Positions 54,001-62,000 of a DNA stretch of 64,000 nucleotides are shown here, piece by piece (position 1 is the stretch's first letter; each line of letters opens with the position of its first letter). Under the pieces are notes generated by a model. The model saw only the letters and a program-made list of their open reading frames with translations, searched no databases and was not told the DNA's origin. Both the position numbers and the translations under genes were made by a program. The stretch comes from Solen grandis. Taxonomy: Eukaryota; Mollusca; Bivalvia; Adapedonta; Solenidae. The DNA is taken from contig CM037780.1 of assembly GCA_021229015.1 (NCBI GenBank), positions 67,158,074 to 67,222,073 of the forward strand. Direction: 5' to 3'.

Positions 54001-57000
54001 ACTTTCCGTGATCAAAGTACAGCCAAACAGGTCTAGAAGCCTGACATTCTTATGTGAAGGGGTGCATTTCCGTATCAAGTCGCCAAACAGCTGGAAGCTA
54101 CATTCATGTATAAAGGAGGTGTTTTTCTCTATGGGCCAAAATCAAAAAAGTATGCATTTCTGCGTTTCAGTCTTGTACTCTCTTGCAACCGTTTTACGTT
54201 TAATGTATAGGGAACCAACCTAGTTTTGTTTTTACGATCCTTATTTGATCATCAAGATTGAAATGGATGCTTTTTTAAAGCCTTTTTCCGGAGGAGTTGT
54301 TTTCCAAGTTTATTTGTTTCCTTTCTCTGACTGATCGATGAATCTATATGAAGTAATATGATAATTTTTGACTAATTTCCACGTATATATGTATATGTAC
54401 ATCCCGTTGATATTGAGATATTTCGTAAATCGCAAGCAATATGCCCTATTTTAATATAAGCTACTGTATAAAAATCAATTTTCGTCAGAGATTAAGTTCC
54501 GTCGATTTCGTGGAAAAATTTATCCTTAAAACATTTCCCCACGAAATCTTTTTTATTAAATAGACCCTATGTTTTCTAAAAGATAAATCCTAGGCTATAT
54601 GCACCGAATATATATTCCACGGAATTTAATGTAAACGAAATAAAATGATAATTTAAAGTTAAGGAATACTATAATAAACCTATAATTAATGAACAATTTG
54701 ACTTTTACTTACAGTGCAGACGAAAAATTTGACGGATCATTCCATACGAATGTGAACGTTAAATCTGACGGAAGTTGTTTGTGGGTACCGCCGGGGATGT
54801 TCAAAAGCACGTGCTCTATCGGTATGCATATCTAAAAGTCATGTCTCTTGAACGCATGTGCAACAGTTTAATTCAGTTTTATTCTGACAAGGACAGTGCA
54901 TTTTACTTTATCTTTGTATATTACGTGTATATAGTTATTAGTTAATAACAGTAGAATTGCAAAAGTCTTAGAAGCAATTTTCCAAATACCATGCCGACAC
55001 AAACTCTATTACTTTCTAATAATTAATATTCATCATATGGCATTATGCTTAAAGCTGTTTCGGTTTCTTATAATCAGCACGTGTTTTTTATCCTTAACTC
55101 GATATCTATAACTTATAGGCCGAATTACATCACTCCACATCACGCGCATATAGCCTATATAAGAATATTGCGTTGAACTCTATCATCTGGTTCCCAGTTT
55201 GTATACTGGGTTGCTGTCCTTACCTGCTCTCCACCTTGTATGTTTTTATGTACGTGTATGTTGCGTTGCTGACATTGCCTGGTTCCCAGTATGTAAATTG
55301 AGTTACTAACTTTTTTTTGTTCCACATTACTTGGTCCCCACTTTGTGTGTTGGCTTCCTAACATTACTTGGTCCCCACTTTGTGTGTTGGCTTCCTAACA
55401 TTACTTGGTCCACACTTTGTGTGTTGAGTTCCTAACATTACCTGGTACCTACTCTGTGTGTTGGGTTCCTAACATTACCTGGTACCTACTCTGTGTGTTG
55501 GGTTCCTAACATTACCTGGTACCTACTCTGTGTGTTGGGTTCCTAACATTACTTGGTTCCCACTCTGTGTGTTGGGTTCCTAATATTACCTGGTGCCTAC
55601 TTTGTATGTTGCGTTGCTGACATAAATTGGTATCCACTTTGTATGTTGAGTTGCCGACATTACCTAGTTGCCACTCTGTGTGTTGAGTTGCTGACATTAC
55701 TCAGTTCCTACTTTTGTGTTGAAGTTCAGATTCAGATGAACTATTTTAATGTTTTGTTTCCTAAGTTTATTTTTTAGTACATTTACGGTTTCCCAATTTA
55801 ACTGTGTTTTGTGTTGTAGACCTTACCTTGTTCCCATTCTGTATGCTGAGTTGCTGACATGTATTTTACGCGGACATGTCCTGTTTTCCATTTTGTACGT
55901 TGTTTTGTTTTCGCTCCGCGTGTTGTGTAACAGATATTACTTTATTCCCATGAAAACATAACTGGTACCATTTTGTCTGTATACCGTGTTGCAGATATTA
56001 CCTGGTTCCAGTTTTATTTGCTGAGTTGCAGACGTTCTGAGTGTTTGTTGTATTGCAGACATCACCTGGTTCCCGTTCGATGACCAGAAGTGTGACCTGA
56101 AGTTTGGAGCCTGGACCTATGATGGTCGATTACTTGATTTAATCATGGAAGACGAACGTGGCGGTGACACATCCACCTTTATCCGAAACGGAGAGTGGGA
56201 CCTTATAGGTAACGGACATATCCAGTAGAAACATTCATACGCCGTGATGAACCCTTTCACTTTTTCCTACCTTCTTGTCAAAAGAAATGTCTTTATTTTG
56301 TACAAAACTTGAAAATACAAATTATACAAATAACTAAAATTTGATTTGAAAGTGTATGAATATTAATTAGAAATGGGTGTACATACGGTAGTCAAAAAAG
56401 GAAAATGTCAGAAAGGAAGGAGAGAAACACTATGTATGATATAAACACTTCTTTTAACGTCAAGTAGGAAACACGATTCGATATGCAGCACATATTTGTC
56501 ATTTTTCTAGGAGTACCCGGCAGGAGAAACGTCCAGGAATACGAGTGTTGCCCGGAATTTTACATCGACCTCGTCTACACCATTCATATACGCCGCAGAA
56601 CACTCTACTACGGCTTCAACATCATCATACCATGTCTGCTGATATCATCAATGTCTCTTCTTCTATTCTTGTTGCCACCGGATGCTGGTGAAAAAATATC
56701 ACTCGGTTTATATCCATTATTATCATTCGATGTTAAAAAAAAATGGAATTTGAATTTATTTGTTTGCAAGAAAATAGTATATATCAAGTTTCGTTTATAT
56801 TTGAATATTTATCAAGTTTATTAAAAGCGACGCGAAATATACACATTTCATTGGACGAGAAAGAAGGACAAAATGTAAATAGAGTTTCAATTTGTCCTAC
56901 TTTCTTGAAATTCATGTAGCTATTAAAAGTCTAAAAAATATACGTGACATAAAATGAACCGCGGCGAGGAATGCCAGTATGGTACATTGCCCATCGACGG

Positions 57001-59030
57001 AGGGTGTTTAAAGTGACTTATTACATCATGTACAAAGTGTTCCTCCTGTTAATACCAAACAGTAATATTAATCAGCATTTCTAATGAATTCATCACAGTG
57101 TCTTAATTTATAGCCAAGCACGTGAATCTGCCGTTCTACAATATGGCGTGACAAACTAGATTTGTCATCGTTTAATTTTTTAATATGAATTTTATTAAAT
57201 TTATTGCAGCGCTCCGCATACCTTGCAAAATATGCCATAAAATACAAAATATAATCATTAATGAATGCTTAAAATATGTTTTTAGTTCAGAAAATTCATT
57301 TAATTTGGATGTCCACTTGAAGAGCTTAAGGATAAATAAGACAAGTGTTCCCATTCTGTTGCGTTTAACATTAGGGAAGCCAAGAGACTAAACTATCTAA
57401 TGAAAAAGAAATGCAACAATGTCTGGTATGCTACAAGAGTATGAAATTTTGTATTATACTACAGTGTGACAGCTAGGAGTGTAACCTGGTTAGTTTTAAT
57501 TGTAAGCAAATTGTATTCGACGATGTTCCAAATTACAATGGGAGTCGGGGTCTAGGAAACCTGGGGAAAGTTGGGAAGACCATCTGGCCACGTGATCTCA
57601 ATAATTCATGTCTCAAATATAGTATCATTCTCAAATCTCTATTGAAACTAGTGGTGAAAAGTATCCTTAAATACCATTGTTGTGTTCAAGAACACGGGGC
57701 AAAGAGGCAAGAGATGCCATCTTAAAATAGTTTTCAGTATTAAAGTGGCATTTTTTATTTGGATTTTTATACTGCAACATGTTTATTTGCACATTTTGAC
57801 GAATAAGTGGATTTGAAATGCGTGAATCGCAATTTGCAGCACCGTATCTGTCTTAAATAACGTTACAATTACCGAAGATCAAATGAAAGAACATTCAAAC
57901 TTAATATCAACATAATGCTTAAAATATTAAAAACCTTTAGAAACTTGTGATCAACTGGTACTTTAATGCTTTCTAAGACAACAGTATAATCTCAGAGATC
58001 ATTATTTACAAATTCCTTTTAAGAGGGTAATAATTCTAGTTCATAAGATATCATTAGTCGACCAGTCTACAATTCATTTCATATAAGTATCGGGGCTGCT
58101 TAATAAAGTACTTCTAAATTTTCCATTAAGGAGCTATTCTCCCTGGGAACGGACTCCTTCCGGATAAATTGAGGAGAATGTCGTTATTTAATGGACCCGT
58201 TTGTTTGCTTTCAAACACATAGTTGTTTACTAAGTCGCATTGTATTTTGTTTGAGTGTTGCTCTGATAACGAGAATCACGTGATATGAACGTATTTAGAT
58301 GCCCATGGCCATATTGCGAATTATCTAATGGCATTTGTAAATACGACATGGAAAGAAGTTGGTCGATAAATACGACATGGAAAGAAGTTGGTCGATAAAT
58401 ACGATAATAATTAGATATAAAATATCATTTGTTAAACTGTGTGCTATATTCTTTTGTCATATTTATTCAAACAATCTGATATGCATGCAAAAGCCTGGCC
58501 TATCATTTTGATAGCATATAACAAACTAAGACAAGCAATTCTTTGCAGTTATTGCCAACGCAAAAACCTGATTAATCATCAACGGCTTGAAACATTCCAA
58601 CAAATATTTTATCCCAGTAAATACTTTTTAAGATACCAGAGACGCATGCTGAATTTATAAAGGACAATTTCATTAGGAAGACGTTTCCATAGTCACGTGT
58701 CACGTGTATTAATTATCAGTCTGTTACTGCACATACGATAATTATACACCATGTATTATCTCCGTGTTATAATGATCCATGAGTCCATTTATATCCGTGA
58801 CATTTATTACGATATATAAGCATTTGATAGCATATCTCTATGCGTTGTCTCTAGTCAGGAATGTTTGATAAATCATTTTGCCAGAAGAGAGATAGAGTAT
58901 TAATAGCTTTAGTAGACATCCTGTCAGTGGACAAAAGATGTTGTATTTATATCCATTGCAAAATCTGTCTCTCCTGGACTGTGTATCTAATGGAACTAAG
59001 GTCTCAGAAATAATAAAAACATTCTTTCTA

Positions 59031-59063
<33 letters not shown>

Positions 59064-62000
59064 AATTATACTGTCAGTGTACTCGTATATAACTGAACAA
59101 AAATAAATTGCTTTAAACATATTTATTAAAATTACTTAATGCAATAAACATGTATTTACAAAACAATACAATGCAATACATTACAATAGTGCATAGTTCG
59201 TAAAAAAAATAGGTTGTCATATGAAGAGATTACCTCTAAAGTTTCAGACATTCAATAGATTTCTTACTCATGAAAATATAGAAAAAACAAGAAATATCTT
59301 TAAATATATATATCTTTATATATATATATATTCGGCGTAAGGAAAAAAAACATATGAAAGTTAGAAAATATATCAATTATAAAATTATAATAATCCTGGC
59401 AAGTTTTAAATGGTCTGTGATTTTAGAATAATGCTAGAAACCGTATTTGTCGCTAAATCTAGATAAAAAAGGGACAAAATGTAATATTAGCGAAACATTA
59501 AAAAAAAAGTTCCATCAGTGAGACAAGCACCACGGATGTTGTTACTATAAAAAGCTTATGCGAGTTTGCGACTTAGAGGGACGAGTCTTCTACCTATGTT
59601 AAATACCTTTTCTAAAAACTCACAACTGTTTACTTTTTCAACTGGGTGGTTTTTATGTTTGAATATTTCAACTGGATGATTTTTATGTTTATATAGGTAG
59701 ATTAACATTTCATTTGCTAATTGATAATCATGCAAAAAGACATGCACAATAAAACACCCATTTTATGATGGAATATCCTAAAACAATTCATGCAAACCAA
59801 TGTAAACTAGTGCTTTTCCGAACTCTTCGGTTGTTAACCAAGATTTGTTTGGTTCAAGAAATAGGTCAAAATCCATTTTATACAGCTTACGCCGGAAAAA
59901 AAAAAGATTTCCTAATGTCTAAACGTTTGTGGGACTTTGGGTTGAACTGTATCTCATGGATGTTATATTATTTTTTATAAGAAATATGAAGTATTACACT
60001 CTTCCTTTATTTTCAAATCGTTTGGATAAAAAAAAAAAAAAAAGAAATTCGACAATTTTCCAAGTTTTCTTTAAGGTCCTCGAGTATATTTAACACGACT
60101 ACAAGTGAAAAAAATGCGATGTTACAATTAAATCAACAAAATAAAAAGTTATCGTTTCATGAATGCTATTCTTACGGGGGAAAAATCTTCTTCTCGTCTC
60201 TTTTAAATCCCCCGTAGAGGGCCTCATTATATGACTATGAAGTGCCGTCATTTCCATCGATTTGACGTCATTTCTAAGCCCGACGTTACTTTGAAAAAGA
60301 CATGCAAGTGCACGATAAACTTGTTGTAAAGGATAGGAGGACATATTCTCTTCTACGGTGAAAGACGCGATTATAATTGATGGTTATTTTTCAATCTTTT
60401 CGAAGAAAACATGAACTTAAATATTATCTTTCTGCATTTTAATTTCAGGAGTGACAATCTTGCTTTCTCTCATGGTCTTCCTACTCCTAGTGGCCGAGAC
60501 GATGCCGCCTACGTCAGACGCTCTACCGTTAATAGGTAACCCCGTCATTTCAAACTCTTATAATACGAAACTTCGTTTAACCGATCATTCTTTAAATTCT
60601 TGATTTTTTTTTTTTTTTGGGGGGGGGGGGGATTTTTGACGAGGGATATTGTTTATCGATTTTTCTATCTATATCAAACAGTGTAGATGTACATCAAATT
60701 CTGCTGTGATCGTATGATTGATCACCCATGTTGTGTTCCATATCTAGCTGTCCATGGATTAGATGAATTTGAATGATAATCATTTCATAAATGTAAAGCA
60801 TTTTTTAATCTATTTCTATTTAATAAGTACAGGAGGTCATTTCACATATCAGTTTGATATATAAAAGAGAAACGAATATCAAATATGTTCAAAACAATGG
60901 CCACACATATAAATCATGAACTTATAACTTTGTGCAGCCATTGTTTTGAACATATTCCATATTCATTTCTCTTTTCCCTTCAGCTTGAAGGTTATTTCAG
61001 GTAAAAAAAGATACGTGTATATAAAAATACTTAATTTGTATTATAGACTTATCCTGGCGCAAACGACAATAGTTAGTGCTACGTAATACTTAAATACTTA
61101 GGGATGAAAATGATTATTCTTGTCCCCATAATCACACTACCTTTATGTGATTAATTCCTCAACAAATGTTGTTAGTCATCGTCGAAATCCCACGGTATGT
61201 ATTCTGTTATCACTTCTGTATAAACCGTAGGATTTTCAGCTGGCAAAACTTCGTTTTCCTGGATGTTAATCAGCTTCTTGCTAACCAGTGAAATCAAGCG
61301 TAGTATTTTGAATTCTCTTCGTTGAAATTTACAAAAGCAAAAGCTGACTCATTGTTCCCACAAGATAAACCGCAAAGATTATGCGAGGAGCGTGACGTCA
61401 CCTCTACATGGTAGAACGAAGCTAACTTTTAAAATCTCGCGCCGTTTCATTGGTCAAATGATCCTTGTTGTCGCCGTGCTATCTCTACCACGGATCCAAT
61501 GAAATGCCTAATTAATAATTCGTTAGTACGAAGTTTTGCTAACCAAATATCCCACGGTAGATTTAGAAGCAAAGCGTATTTAGAGAACGTGGGTTTCCGA
61601 CGATGATCTTTGGAATGTTTTCTTCGTATCTAGAATTTTAAATATCACTCAGCACCAAGTATTGCTGATGGAACTTAAGATGAACGAAGTTCAGTTAAAG
61701 CTATATTTAACCTTGATGCGAATGAAAAACTAATCTCAACTTGTTTAATTATTAGTTTCACCATACCGTGCCGATCTCAAATAATTAAATTTCTGATTAT
61801 AAATACTAGAGCGTCTATCAACTTCAGTTGAGTTGCCCGTTAAAAGAGATAATTACGTATGCTCATTTAAATATACTTGATAAATGTCATGTTATTTATT
61901 TATATTAACTGATTATAAGTTTCATAAAAACAATATTAAACAGGATTATTAAAAATGAATAATGAAAGCTCACATAATGGTTTCAATCTAAATTTGCATT

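Noticed and set aside
55155..55697. Minus-strand ORFs with repeated QHTEW-type motifs
   Set aside because: They are shadows of the intron 5 minisatellite, whose + strand units match the exon 6 border.
56161..56208. Apparent loss of the loop B tryptophan (R184 where alpha7 has W in GGW)
   Set aside because: The ligand-contacting loop B residue is the W of the F-G-x-W-[ST]-Y motif, which is present here as W179. The second W of alpha7 is not the conserved one.
56483..56824. 113-codon ORF across exon 7
   Set aside because: It is exon 7 (56511-56705) plus intron on both sides; the splice frame with exons 6 and 8 fixes the borders.
60099..60344. 81-codon minus-strand ORF in intron 7
   Set aside because: Looks somewhat coding but has no known match, and it overlaps a CRE-like repeat core also present elsewhere.
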